From contig NZ_CP119106.1 of NCBI RefSeq assembly GCF_029643425.1, positions 3,472,001 through 3,536,000 on the forward strand: a stretch of DNA of 64,000 nucleotides. The letters are read 5' to 3'. Of this stretch, positions 35,819 to 44,067 are shown in pieces. The notes beneath the pieces are model-generated. The model was not told the DNA's origin and searched no databases. It saw nothing but the letters and a program-made list of their open reading frames with translations. Position numbers and translations under genes: made by a program. Within the stretch, counting starts at the first letter, position 1. Every line of letters begins with the position of its first letter. The stretch comes from Isoptericola sp. AK164 (GTDB lineage: Bacteria; Actinomycetota; Actinomycetes; Actinomycetales; Cellulomonadaceae).

Positions 35819-37950
35819 CGGACGTCTCCCGGGTGGTGCGGCTGGTCGGAGGGACCGTCGGAGACGAAGACCCGGCAGCCCCACGGCTCGAGGTCCAGCT
35901 CCTTGCCGGCCGGGTAGCGCGTGCCGCCGACCGGTTCGACGACGTCCTCGTCGAGCACGACGGCGGTCCGGTCCCAGCTCCAGTTGAAGGCGAAACGGAC
36001 CCGCCGCCCGTCCCGCACCGTTCCCGACGCGACGGTGACCGGCAGCGTCGCGGTCGTGGCGCCGTCGTCCGGTCGCGGGTCGACGAGCTCGACGACGGCG
36101 CGTGCCAGGTCGCGGCCGGGCACGCAGCCCACCGTCGTCACGCGGCCGGCGCCGTGCTCGTGGGTGGTCACGGCGGCGAAGTCGCCGAACCGGGGGTGCG
36201 CGTACGTCGCGAGCGTCGTCGCGCCGTCGGGCCGCAGGCACTCGACCCAGTACCGGCCGATCGCCGAGAGCGGGAGGGGGAGCTCGTCGGACCCGATGAC
36301 GGTGACCTCGTCCTCCAGGTTCGAGAACTCCTCGTAGGAGGCGCCGGCGGCGGCCGCGAGCCCCGGCGGGGCGACGTCGACCCGGGCCCGGGCCTCGTCG
36401 TCGGCGTACCCGGTGCGCACGCCGAGCACGAGGTGGCCGCCGTGCTCGGCGTACTCGCGCAGGAAGGCCAGCTCGGCGTCGGTCGTGACGTACAGGCCGG
36501 CGGCGACCAGCACGGGGAACCGGCGCGCCATCTCGGCCGCGCCGCGCTCGAGGGCCTGCTCCAGGTGCAGCACCCGGGCCTGGCGGCCGGTCTCGACGAC
36601 GGCGGCGTGGAAGGCGTCGAAGACGTGCTCGAACGACTCGTCGTCCGGCGTGCCGCCGATCGTGAAGGGCGGCATGTACTGCAACGCGTACCGGCTCGGG
36701 TTCGACCACAGCACCGCGACGTCGGCGTCCGGCTCGTAGCCGTCGAGCAGCGGCGAGATCTCGCGCAGCTCGGCGCCGATCTCGGACACCTCGTCGTAGA
36801 CGCGCCCGGGGACGAGGCTGTGCGGGAGCACACCGCCCCAGTAGGTCTCGGCCCCGTAGGGCAGCGTGTGCCAGTGCCAGTACTCGATCATCGCGGCACC
36901 GCGGGAGACGAACGCCATCGCGGCCTGCTTGAGCTGGCCCGGGTAGGGCGGGAAGTTGGTCGACGCGTCGTCGATGGCCTGGGCGTTGGTCTCGGTGACG
37001 AGGTAGCGGTCCTGCTGGGAGGAGTAGAGCCGGTCGGCCTGCCGGAAGAGCCCGGCGACACCGGTGGTGGTCCAGTAGTTCGGCGCGGACTTCTCCACCG
37101 AGGCGTCGAGCCGGTCCTGCATCCCGTAGTACGGGTTGCCGGCGGTGACGTCGAGCGAGGTGAAGAGCCCGCGGTCGTCGAGGCCCCGGCGCGGGTACTG
37201 CAGGCACGTGGTGACGAACTGCTCGGGCCGGGCGTACTCGCGGACGATGCCCGCCTGCCAGGCGATGAACTCCGAGGTCTGCTCGGCCTGGAACCGTCGC
37301 CACGCCAGGTCGTACTGGGGGAACGAGTTGCCGTCGGGCCGCCACAGCTCGCTCCAGTCCGCGAGGCGGTGCGACCAGTAGGTCAGTCCCCACTCGCGGT
37401 TGAGCGTCCCGACGTCGCCGTACTGCCGCTTGAGCGACCGGACGAACCGCGTGAACACGCTGTGGTTGTGGAAGAGCTCCAGGCCCGGCTCGTTGTCCAC
37501 CTGGTAGCCGATCACGGCCGGGTGGTCGGCGTACCGCGCGGTGATGCGGCGGACGATCCGCTCGGCGTAGTGGCGGAACGTCGGGTTGGTGTAGTCGACC
37601 TCCTGCCGGGCGCCCCACGGGATGGGCTCGCCGGTGCGGCGCTCCCCCGCGATCTCGGGGTGCGCCGTCTGCAGCCACGGCGGGACCGCGTAGGTCGGCG
37701 TCCCGAGCACGACGGCGATCCCCCGCTCGTGCGCGGCGTCCAGCACCGGGGCCAGCCACTCGAGGTCGAACCGGCCGTCCTCCGGCTCCCAGGTGGACCA
37801 GACCGACTCGCCGACACGGATCACGGTGATCGACGCCTGCACCATGAGGTCGAGGTCCTCGATCATCCGGTCGCGCTGGTGGTACTCGGGGTAGTAGGCG
37901 ACGCCGAACAGCGCTCCGGTCGGGAGCGAGGGCGCGGGGCGTGGGTCCAT
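35815..37950 (-). CDS. GH42 beta-galactosidase
   Basis: 711 residues, standard GH42 length. Opening GALFGVAYYPEYHQRDRMIEDLDLMVQASITVIRVGE is diagnostic. The acid/base is Glu154 in GYQVDNEPG and the nucleophile is Glu320 in LVTETNAQ. A trimerisation domain (about 400-620) and a C-terminal beta domain follow. No signal peptide: it cleaves imported beta-galactosides. First gene of the operon, read from the promoter region with two LacI operators. Confidence 0.95.
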   Translation of the reverse strand: MDPRPAPSLPTGALFGVAYYPEYHQRDRMIEDLDLMVQASITVIRVGESVWSTWEPEDGRFDLEWLAPVLDAAHERGIAVVLGTPTYAVPPWLQTAHPEIAGERRTGEPIPWGARQEVDYTNPTFRHYAERIVRRITARYADHPAVIGYQVDNEPGLELFHNHSVFTRFVRSLKRQYGDVGTLNREWGLTYWSHRLADWSELWRPDGNSFPQYDLAWRRFQAEQTSEFIAWQAGIVREYARPEQFVTTCLQYPRRGLDDRGLFTSLDVTAGNPYYGMQDRLDASVEKSAPNYWTTTGVAGLFRQADRLYSSQQDRYLVTETNAQAIDDASTNFPPYPGQLKQAAMAFVSRGAAMIEYWHWHTLPYGAETYWGGVLPHSLVPGRVYDEVSEIGAELREISPLLDGYEPDADVAVLWSNPSRYALQYMPPFTIGGTPDDESFEHVFDAFHAAVVETGRQARVLHLEQALERGAAEMARRFPVLVAAGLYVTTDAELAFLREYAEHGGHLVLGVRTGYADDEARARVDVAPPGLAAAAGASYEEFSNLEDEVTVIGSDELPLPLSAIGRYWVECLRPDGATTLATYAHPRFGDFAAVTTHEHGAGRVTTVGCVPGRDLARAVVELVDPRPDDGATTATLPVTVASGTVRDGRRVRFAFNWSWDRTAVVLDEDVVEPVGGTRYPAGKELDLEPWGCRVFVSDGPSDQPHHPGDVR

Positions 37951-38013
37951 CGGTCAGGTACTCCGTTGTCTGTGCTGCAGTCGGCGGTGACGTACGAGCG
38001 ACTCTAGGGCCTG

Positions 38014-38059
38014 ATGTTGTCGGCAACATAGCGTCGTTATCGGATTGTTGCCGGTAACA
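38014..38059. promoter_or_regulatory. two LacI operators between GH42 and lacI genes
   Basis: ATGTTG-TCGG-CAACAT (38014-38029) and TGTT-GCCGGT-AACA (38046-38059) are related 14-16 bp palindromes spaced 31-32 bp apart, about three helical turns. They sit in the 184-bp region shared by the divergent GH42 operon and the LacI gene, pointing to joint repression. Confidence 0.78.
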
Positions 38060-38134
38060 TGGCGGTGAGTCAACCCGTCTCCGCGCCAGAGCTACTCTGG
38101 CTGGATCGATCTCGAGCACGCCGAAGGAGCGTCG

Positions 38135-39253
38135 ATGGACCCGCACACGACGGTGGACGACGCTCCGACCGGCGACGACGTCGGCGGCGAGCTGCCCGGA
38201 CGCCCCCGGCGGCCCGCGCTGTCGACCCTGCAGCGGGCCTCCGCGCCGGGCAGCGACAAGCCCCCCACGATCTACGACGTCGCCAAGGCGGCCGGCGTCT
38301 CGCACCAGACGGTGACCCGCTACCTGCGCGGGTACGAGGGCATCCGTCCGGCGACCCGGGAGCGCGTCGTCGCGGCGCTGGAGGAGCTCGACTACCGGCC
38401 CAACCTCACGGCACGGTCACTGACGACGGGCCGCTCCCACCGCATCGGCGCCCTCACCCACGAGATCGACAAGCACGGGCCGAGCAACATCGCCCAGGGT
38501 GCCGCCGCCGCGGCCCGCCGAGCCGGGTACGTGCTGGACATCTTCACGCTGGACATGAGTGATCCGCGCTCGATCCGGGACACGCTCAAGATGCTCCGGC
38601 AGCACGACCTCGCCGGCATCCTGGCGCTGACCTCGACCGACGAGATGACGCGTGCCATCGAGGCGGCCAAGTTCACCGTGCCCGTCTATCTCGGCGGCGA
38701 GCCGGACGAGACCCCCACCGAGCACTCCGAGCTCACCGGGATCGGCTTCCCCGCCCTCGTCGACCACCTGGCCGGGCTGGGCCACCGGTCGTTCCTGCAC
38801 ATCGCCGGACCCGCCACCTGGCCGGCCGCGCGCAACCGCACCCAGGCCTACGAGGACGCCGTCGCCGCGCGGGGGCTGCGGTCCGCCGGCGTCCTGCCCG
38901 GGGACTGGACCGCCCGGTCCGGGCACGACGCCGTCGCCGCCCTCGGGGAGGATCTCGGCGCGACCGCCATCGTGGCGGCCAACGACCAGATGGCGCTGGG
39001 CGCGATGCTCGCCCTGCGCCGACGGGGCCTCTCCGTCCCCGGCGACGTCAGCGTCACCGGCGTCGACGACATCCCCGACGCCGCCTACTTCGCCCCGCCC
39101 CTGACCACGCTCCGGGTCGACTTCGCGGCCCAGGGCCGCAACATCGTCGACGGGCTCCTCGCCCAGATCGACGGGCGGCCCCCCGTGCGGTCCATCACCC
39201 CGCACTCCGAGCTCGTGGTCCGGGAGTCCACAGGACCGGTACCCGCGGCCTGA
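38135..39253 (+). CDS. LacI-family regulator of the GH42/ABC operon
   Basis: 372 residues, with an N-terminal extension of about 45 residues before the HTH (TIYDVAKAAGVSHQTVTRYLRGYEGIRPATRERV). The sensor domain contains RIGALTHEIDKHGPSNIAQG and VTGVDDIPDAAYFAPPLTTLRVDF. GAAGGAG precedes the ATG. The two palindromes upstream (38014-38059) are its presumed sites. Its likely ligand is a galactose-containing sugar. Confidence 0.9.
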   Translation: MDPHTTVDDAPTGDDVGGELPGRPRRPALSTLQRASAPGSDKPPTIYDVAKAAGVSHQTVTRYLRGYEGIRPATRERVVAALEELDYRPNLTARSLTTGRSHRIGALTHEIDKHGPSNIAQGAAAAARRAGYVLDIFTLDMSDPRSIRDTLKMLRQHDLAGILALTSTDEMTRAIEAAKFTVPVYLGGEPDETPTEHSELTGIGFPALVDHLAGLGHRSFLHIAGPATWPAARNRTQAYEDAVAARGLRSAGVLPGDWTARSGHDAVAALGEDLGATAIVAANDQMALGAMLALRRRGLSVPGDVSVTGVDDIPDAAYFAPPLTTLRVDFAAQGRNIVDGLLAQIDGRPPVRSITPHSELVVRESTGPVPAA

Positions 39254-39262
39254 GCCTGCCGC

Positions 39263-40108
39263 TCAGCGCGCGCCGCGGCGCTCCGGGAGGTCCCCGGTGG
39301 TCGGGCGTCGGGCGTGCATGTCGAGAGGTGGACGAGGCCCCGGTCCTCGCCCTCGGGCATCGACACCGAAGACCAGCTGCGGCACCCCCTCGACGTCCAG
39401 TCGTCGCACCGCGATCTCGTACACCGGCTCGAGCACCTCGGGGACCAGCACCTCGGCGGGGACACCCGCCGCGACCACGTGGCCCTCGGAGAGCAGCACC
39501 AGCTCGTCGCAGTAGCGGGCCGCGAGGTTGAGGTCGTGCAGCACCGTGATGGTGGTCAGGGGCAGACCGTGCACCAGCGACAGGATCTCGTGCTGGTAGC
39601 GCACGTCGAGGTGGTTCGTCGGCTCGTCCAGGAGCAGGTGGCTGGAGCCCTGGGCCAGCGCCCGCGCGACGAGGACGCGTTGACGCTCCCCGCCGGAGAG
39701 GCCGTCGACCTGCCGGTGCGCCAGGTGGGTGACGCCGGTGCGTGTCATGGCCCCCTGGGCGGCGTGCTCGTCCTCGGGCCGGTAGCGGCTCCAGCCGGAC
39801 CGGCGCCCCGACCGCCCGAGCAGCACCGACTCCCGGACGGTCAGGGGCATGCCGCTCGGCTCCTCCTGCGCGACGACGGCGATCCGGTCGGCGCGCTGCC
39901 GCGGCGTCAGGTCGCGGACCAGGTCGTCGTCGACGGTGACCGTCCCCTCGCCGGGGACGGCACCCAGGACGGCGCGCAGCATCGTCGACTTCCCGGACCC
40001 GTTGGGCCCGATCAGGCCGAGCGTGCGCCCGTCGGCCGCCACGAGGTCCGCGACCGCCACGGCGACCGTCCGGCCGTACCGGACGGTCAGCCGTCGCGTC
40101 GTGATCAT
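39263..40108 (-). CDS. FecE/HmuV-type ABC ATPase of metallophore importer
   Basis: 281 residues. Walker A GPNGSGKST, Q-loop VAQEE, signature LSGGERQR, Walker B HLLLDEPT and H-loop LHDLN. It matches ATPases of the iron-siderophore/B12 group (type II importers). The ATG at 40108 was chosen since homology begins at MITTRRLTVRYG. The C-terminal about 25 residues are Pro/Arg-rich. Third gene of the importer operon, after the binding protein. Confidence 0.9.
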   Translation of the reverse strand: MITTRRLTVRYGRTVAVAVADLVAADGRTLGLIGPNGSGKSTMLRAVLGAVPGEGTVTVDDDLVRDLTPRQRADRIAVVAQEEPSGMPLTVRESVLLGRSGRRSGWSRYRPEDEHAAQGAMTRTGVTHLAHRQVDGLSGGERQRVLVARALAQGSSHLLLDEPTNHLDVRYQHEILSLVHGLPLTTITVLHDLNLAARYCDELVLLSEGHVVAAGVPAEVLVPEVLEPVYEIAVRRLDVEGVPQLVFGVDARGRGPGPRPPLDMHARRPTTGDLPERRGAR

Positions 40109-40115
40109 GAGCGCC

Positions 40116-41168
40116 TCACTCCTCCAGCGCGCCGGTGCCCTCGAGCACGGCATCCAGACCGCGGATCGCACCGGGGTCCGGGGCGAGGTCGGCCGCCGGG
40201 ACGCCGATGATCCGGTCCTGCTGCACGGCGGCGAGCTCCTCGGCGCCCGGCTCGTCCATGAACGTGGCCACGGCGTCCTCGTAGCTCTCGCCGTAGAGGC
40301 CGTAGGCGAGCACGATCACGTCCGGGTCGGCGTCGAGCAGCGTCTCGACGTTGGCCTCGAGGTAGACCGACGGCTCGTCGCCGTAGGTGTTCTCGAAGCC
40401 CGCCCGGGCGAGCACGTCGTCGGCGATGCCCTGGCCGCCGCGGGCCGACATCGTGGCGTCCTCGGAGAAGTAGTAGACGACGGCGGCGGTCTCGTCGGAA
40501 ACCGCCTCGCCGTCGGGCCGTTCCCCGGCCGCCGCGGTCAGATCGTCGAGCTCGGTGCGCAGCGCGGCGACGTTCTCGGCCGCCTCGGCGTGGGTGTCGA
40601 AGATGGTGCCGAGACGCTCCACGTCGGCGAAGATCGCGTCGAAGTCGGTCTTGTCCGTCAGCGCGGCGTCGTGGCTGCACTCGCCGTCGATGACCACGTT
40701 CGTCAGGCCGGCCGCCTCGACGTCCTCCACGGCCGCGTTGAACAGTCCGTACCCCACGATGATGTCCGCCTCGGCGCCGACGATCACCTCGATGGTCGGG
40801 TCGAACGGGTCGAGGACAGGGGCATCGGTGGGCGGGTTCGTCAGGTCGGGCGGCAGGTCGGCGCCGAACTCGCCGGCGCGGGCCACGATCCGGTCCGAGG
40901 CGCCGGCGGCGTCGAGCAGCGCGACGGCGGACGTCCCGATGGACAGCACGGACTCCGGCTCGGCCGGGACCTCGAGCTCCTCCCCGCAGTTCTGGACGGT
41001 CACCGGGTACGCGGTGCCGGCGTCGTCCGCAGGCTCCGAGGACGCAGCGGTGGACTCCGCGGCGGTCCCGGACGAGGCGTCGGCGTCCGCGGAGCAGGCG
41101 GCGAGGGTGGCGAGGGCGAGCACGCCGAACGCGGCGGTGCCGCGGCGGCGGAGGGTCGCAGGGGACAT
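40116..41168 (-). CDS. FecB-type metallophore-binding lipoprotein
   Basis: 350 residues. Signal peptide with lipobox LAAC (Cys25), then a Ser/Ala/Asp-rich linker. PBP class III features: YPVTVQNCGEELEVPAEPESVLSIG, VLDPFDPTIEVIVGAEADIIVG, and ETLLDADPDVIVLAYG. The type binds metal-chelator complexes (siderophore, cobalamin or other). It lies between its permease and ATPase. The operon is led by the Fur-family-like operator at 42311-42336, so metal starvation should induce it. Confidence 0.88.
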   Translation of the reverse strand: MSPATLRRRGTAAFGVLALATLAACSADADASSGTAAESTAASSEPADDAGTAYPVTVQNCGEELEVPAEPESVLSIGTSAVALLDAAGASDRIVARAGEFGADLPPDLTNPPTDAPVLDPFDPTIEVIVGAEADIIVGYGLFNAAVEDVEAAGLTNVVIDGECSHDAALTDKTDFDAIFADVERLGTIFDTHAEAAENVAALRTELDDLTAAAGERPDGEAVSDETAAVVYYFSEDATMSARGGQGIADDVLARAGFENTYGDEPSVYLEANVETLLDADPDVIVLAYGLYGESYEDAVATFMDEPGAEELAAVQQDRIIGVPAADLAPDPGAIRGLDAVLEGTGALEE

Positions 41169-41212
41169 GGTGGAAGATCTCCGTCTCTGGCTGGGTGGAG
41201 GTGGGTGGTCCC

Positions 41213-42280
41213 TCAGCGGGTGAGGGACCGTCGGACGAGTGCGACGAGCAGCGGGGTGCCGATCAGTGCGGTGAGGATGCCGAGCGGCAGCTCACGGGGG
41301 GCGAAGGCTGTGCGTGCCAGCACGTCGGCGCTCACGAGCAGCAGGGCGCCGAGCAGGGCGGACACGGGCAGGACGATGCGGTGGCTCCCGCCGACCAGGC
41401 GGCGGGCGATGTGCGGGACCACCAGACCGACGAACCCGATGAGCCCGGACACGGAGACGGCGACGGCGACGACCAGGCTGACGACGACGACGGCGGCCGA
41501 CCGGAAGCGGGTCGGTTCGGTGCCCAGCGCCAGCGCGGTGTCGTCACCGATGGCGAGCGCGTCGAGGCGTCGTGCCCAGGCGATGAACACCACCGCGGCG
41601 ACGAGGACCGCCGCGACGGCCAGCGGCACGGACGACCAGCGGGACTGGGCCAGCGAGCCGAGCGTCCAGAACATGACGGCACGGGCGCCCTCGCGGGAGT
41701 CGCTGGCGAACACCAGGAAGTTCGTCAAGGCGGTCAGCGCGAAGCCCACGGCGATCCCGGCGAAGACGAGCCGCGAGACGATCAACCGGCCGCCGATGCG
41801 CGCCACGGACAGCACGAGGACGATCGCGAGCAGAGCGCCGACGAACGCGCTGCCGGTCGGGGCGAGCACGCCGCCGCCCACGCCGAACAGGATGCTGGCG
41901 GCCGCCCCGACCGAAGCGCCGGAGGAGATGCCGAGCAGGTAGGGGTCGGCGAGCGGGTTGCGCACGAGCGCCTGGATCACGACGCCCGCCAGGGCCAGCG
42001 CGGCGCCGACGGTCGCGCCGAGGATCACTCGAGGCAGCCGGATCAGCCACACGATCGAGTCGTCGGTGGCGCTGACGGCCTCGGGATCGGCCAGCCCCAG
42101 GCGACCGAGGACGACGTCGGTGACCACGGACGGCGTGATCGCCACCGGGCCGATCCCGACGGCGACGACGGACGTGCCGAGCAGGACGACACCGAGAGCT
42201 CCGAGGAGGAGGGCGTGCCGCCGGCGCGTCACGCCGGGGGACACCGCCGCCGGGCGGTCGATCGTCGCTACCACTGGCAC
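41213..42280 (-). CDS. FecCD-type metallophore permease
   Basis: 355 residues from the GTG at 42280; another GTG at 42274 is possible. An ATG at 42343 would place the start upstream of and through the operator and is unlikely. Around ten membrane helices. FecCD blocks: LPRVILGATVGAALALAGVVIQALVRNPLADPYLLGISSGAS, FAGIAVGFALTAL and GLIGFVGLVVPHIARRLVGGSHR. First gene of the importer operon, divergent from the RiPP cluster and separated from it by about 70 bp. Confidence 0.88.
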   Translation of the reverse strand: MPVVATIDRPAAVSPGVTRRRHALLLGALGVVLLGTSVVAVGIGPVAITPSVVTDVVLGRLGLADPEAVSATDDSIVWLIRLPRVILGATVGAALALAGVVIQALVRNPLADPYLLGISSGASVGAAASILFGVGGGVLAPTGSAFVGALLAIVLVLSVARIGGRLIVSRLVFAGIAVGFALTALTNFLVFASDSREGARAVMFWTLGSLAQSRWSSVPLAVAAVLVAAVVFIAWARRLDALAIGDDTALALGTEPTRFRSAAVVVVSLVVAVAVSVSGLIGFVGLVVPHIARRLVGGSHRIVLPVSALLGALLLVSADVLARTAFAPRELPLGILTALIGTPLLVALVRRSLTR

Positions 42281-42310
42281 CCGTCCCGGTCGATCGTGTA
42301 CAAAGGGTTC

Positions 42311-42336
42311 ATTCCCAATGTTGGGAATGATTCTCA
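42311..42336. promoter_or_regulatory. Fur/Zur-like operator between importer and RiPP cluster
   Basis: TGGGAAT-G-ATTCTCA (42322-42336) is a 7-1-7 inverted repeat with one arm mismatch, agreeing in 12 of 15 positions with both the actinobacterial Zur box TGAAAATGATTTTCA and the Fur box TGATAATnATTATCA. A third half-site, ATTCCCA (42311-42317), is the exact inverse of the first arm. The cluster overlaps the presumed promoters of both divergent operons, so one metalloregulator could control import and biosynthesis together. Confidence 0.65.
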
Positions 42337-42351
42337 CTCTCACGATAGCAG

Positions 42352-44067
42352 GTGTCCGTGATCCATCTCCGCCTCCTCCGGCTCACGCGGTCCTCGGCCT
42401 CGGGCCAGGCCTGGTGCGTCGCCGTCGGGCTGGTCCTCAGCGCCCTGGCGATCACCCAGGCGATCGCCATGTCCCGGCTCTTCGCCGGGATCCTCGACGG
42501 CGCCGACCTGACCGCGCTGGCCAGCCCGTTCGCGCTGCTGGCGGCCGCCCTGCTGCTCCGCCCCGCCGCGACCGCGCTGCGAGAGCTCACCGCGCACGCC
42601 GTCGCGGGCCGGATGAAGCGCGACCTGCGGGCCGGACTGCTCGACGCCGACGCCGCCCGCGGACCCTTCGCCCGCGCCACGGAGAACCTCGGCGGACGGC
42701 ACTCCCAGCTCGTCGACGGCGTGGAGAACCTCGAGCCCTACGTCACCCGCTACGTCCCCCAGGTCGTGGTCACCACGGTCACGGCCGTCGTCACCGTCGC
42801 CCTCCTCGTGGCCGTCGACCCGGTGGTCGGCCTCGCTGCCGGGCTCACCGCAGCGCTGGTCCCCCTGCTGCCCCGGCTGTGGGACCGCGCGCTGCGGTCG
42901 CGCGGCGACGAGCACTGGGACGCCTACGCCGGCATGCACGCCGACGTCGTGGACTCGATGCGCGGCATGGAGACGCTCAAGCTGCTCGGTGCGGCCGGCC
43001 GACGCCGCGAGCACCTGGTCACCGCGAGCGCCCGGCTGCTGCACTCGACGCTGCGCCAGCTCCGGCTCTCCCTGGTCGAGTCGGGGCTGACGGGCTTCCT
43101 GCTCGTGGCGGGCCCCGCCCTGGTGCTGGCCGTCGGTGTCCTGCGCGTCGACGCCGGTGCGATGGCCGCACCCGCCCTGTTCACCGTGACCCTCGTCGGC
43201 TTCGAGGTCTTCCGGCCGTTCCGCGACCTCGCCAACCACTGGCACGCCGGCTACCTGGGCGTCTCGGCCGGCTCCCGGCTGCTGGAACGGCTCGCGGAAC
43301 CCGACGACACCGAGCCTCCGGCGGCAGCCGGGACCGCACCTGGCGACCCGGCGGTCGCCGTCGCGCTCGACCACGTCCGCGCGCGCTACCCCGGGGCGGA
43401 GCGCCCTGCCGTCGAGGACCTCACCCTGCACGTGACCACCGGCAGCGTGACGGCCGTGGTCGGCCCCTCCGGCGCCGGCAAGTCGACCGTCGCCAACCTG
43501 GTGCTCGGGCTGCTGCCGCCCGAGACCGGGACGGTCGCGGTCCGAGCCGCCGACGGCGTCCCCCCGGTCACCCTCGTCTCCCAGGAGCCCGTGCTCTTCG
43601 CCGGCACCCTGCGGGAGAACCTGGCGCTCGTCGCCCCCGGGGCGTCCGACGCCGAGCTCGTCGACGCCCTGGACCGCGCCCAGGCCCCGGAGCTGGCCGG
43701 GGCGGACGGCGCCGGCCTGGACGCCGAGGTCGGCGAGGGCGGCACCCTGCTCTCCGGCGGCCAACGCCAGCGGGTCGCGGTCGCGCGCGCGCTGCTTCGC
43801 CGATCCCCCGTCCTCGTGCTCGACGAGGCGTCCTCCGCCCTCGATGCCGACCGCGAGCGCCGGCTGCTCACCGCCCTGCGCACCGGCGCCGACGCCCCGA
43901 CGCTGCTGATCATCGGCCACCGGCTCAGCGCGGTGCGCGACGCCGACCGGATCGTCGTCGTCGACTCCGGCCGCGTCGTCGAGGCGGGCACCTGGGACCA
44001 GCTCCTCGCGCTCGACGGCACGTTCGCCCGGCTGCACGCCGCCCAGACCGAGGAGATCCCGGCATGA
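42352..44067 (+). CDS. ABC exporter half-transporter (CydD-like), RiPP cluster
   Basis: 571 residues (or 569 from the GTG at 42358). Six-helix type-IV exporter domain (about 1-310), then an ATPase with Walker A GPSGAGKST, signature LSGGQRQR, Walker B VLVLDEAS and H-loop GHRLS, all intact. No ribosome-binding site precedes the GTG and the operator is only 16 bp away, suggesting a leaderless mRNA. Its stop overlaps the next exporter gene (ATGA), giving a heterodimer like CydDC or IrtAB. In context it probably exports the modified peptide; siderophore traffic is an alternative. Confidence 0.85.
   Translation: MSVIHLRLLRLTRSSASGQAWCVAVGLVLSALAITQAIAMSRLFAGILDGADLTALASPFALLAAALLLRPAATALRELTAHAVAGRMKRDLRAGLLDADAARGPFARATENLGGRHSQLVDGVENLEPYVTRYVPQVVVTTVTAVVTVALLVAVDPVVGLAAGLTAALVPLLPRLWDRALRSRGDEHWDAYAGMHADVVDSMRGMETLKLLGAAGRRREHLVTASARLLHSTLRQLRLSLVESGLTGFLLVAGPALVLAVGVLRVDAGAMAAPALFTVTLVGFEVFRPFRDLANHWHAGYLGVSAGSRLLERLAEPDDTEPPAAAGTAPGDPAVAVALDHVRARYPGAERPAVEDLTLHVTTGSVTAVVGPSGAGKSTVANLVLGLLPPETGTVAVRAADGVPPVTLVSQEPVLFAGTLRENLALVAPGASDAELVDALDRAQAPELAGADGAGLDAEVGEGGTLLSGGQRQRVAVARALLRRSPVLVLDEASSALDADRERRLLTALRTGADAPTLLIIGHRLSAVRDADRIVVVDSGRVVEAGTWDQLLALDGTFARLHAAQTEEIPA

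Noticed and set aside
35815-37950. Third GHL6-like enzyme
   Set aside because: Clear GH42 start and both catalytic glutamates; only the trimerisation domain is similar.
42322-42336. DtxR/IdeR iron box
   Set aside because: The arms do not match TTAGGTTAGCCTAACCTAA; the 7-1-7 Fur/Zur pattern fits better.
42281-42343. N-terminal extension of the FecCD permease from an ATG at 42343
   Set aside because: It runs through the Fur/Zur-like operator and has no homology or ribosome-binding site; a GTG at 42280 or 42274 fits better.
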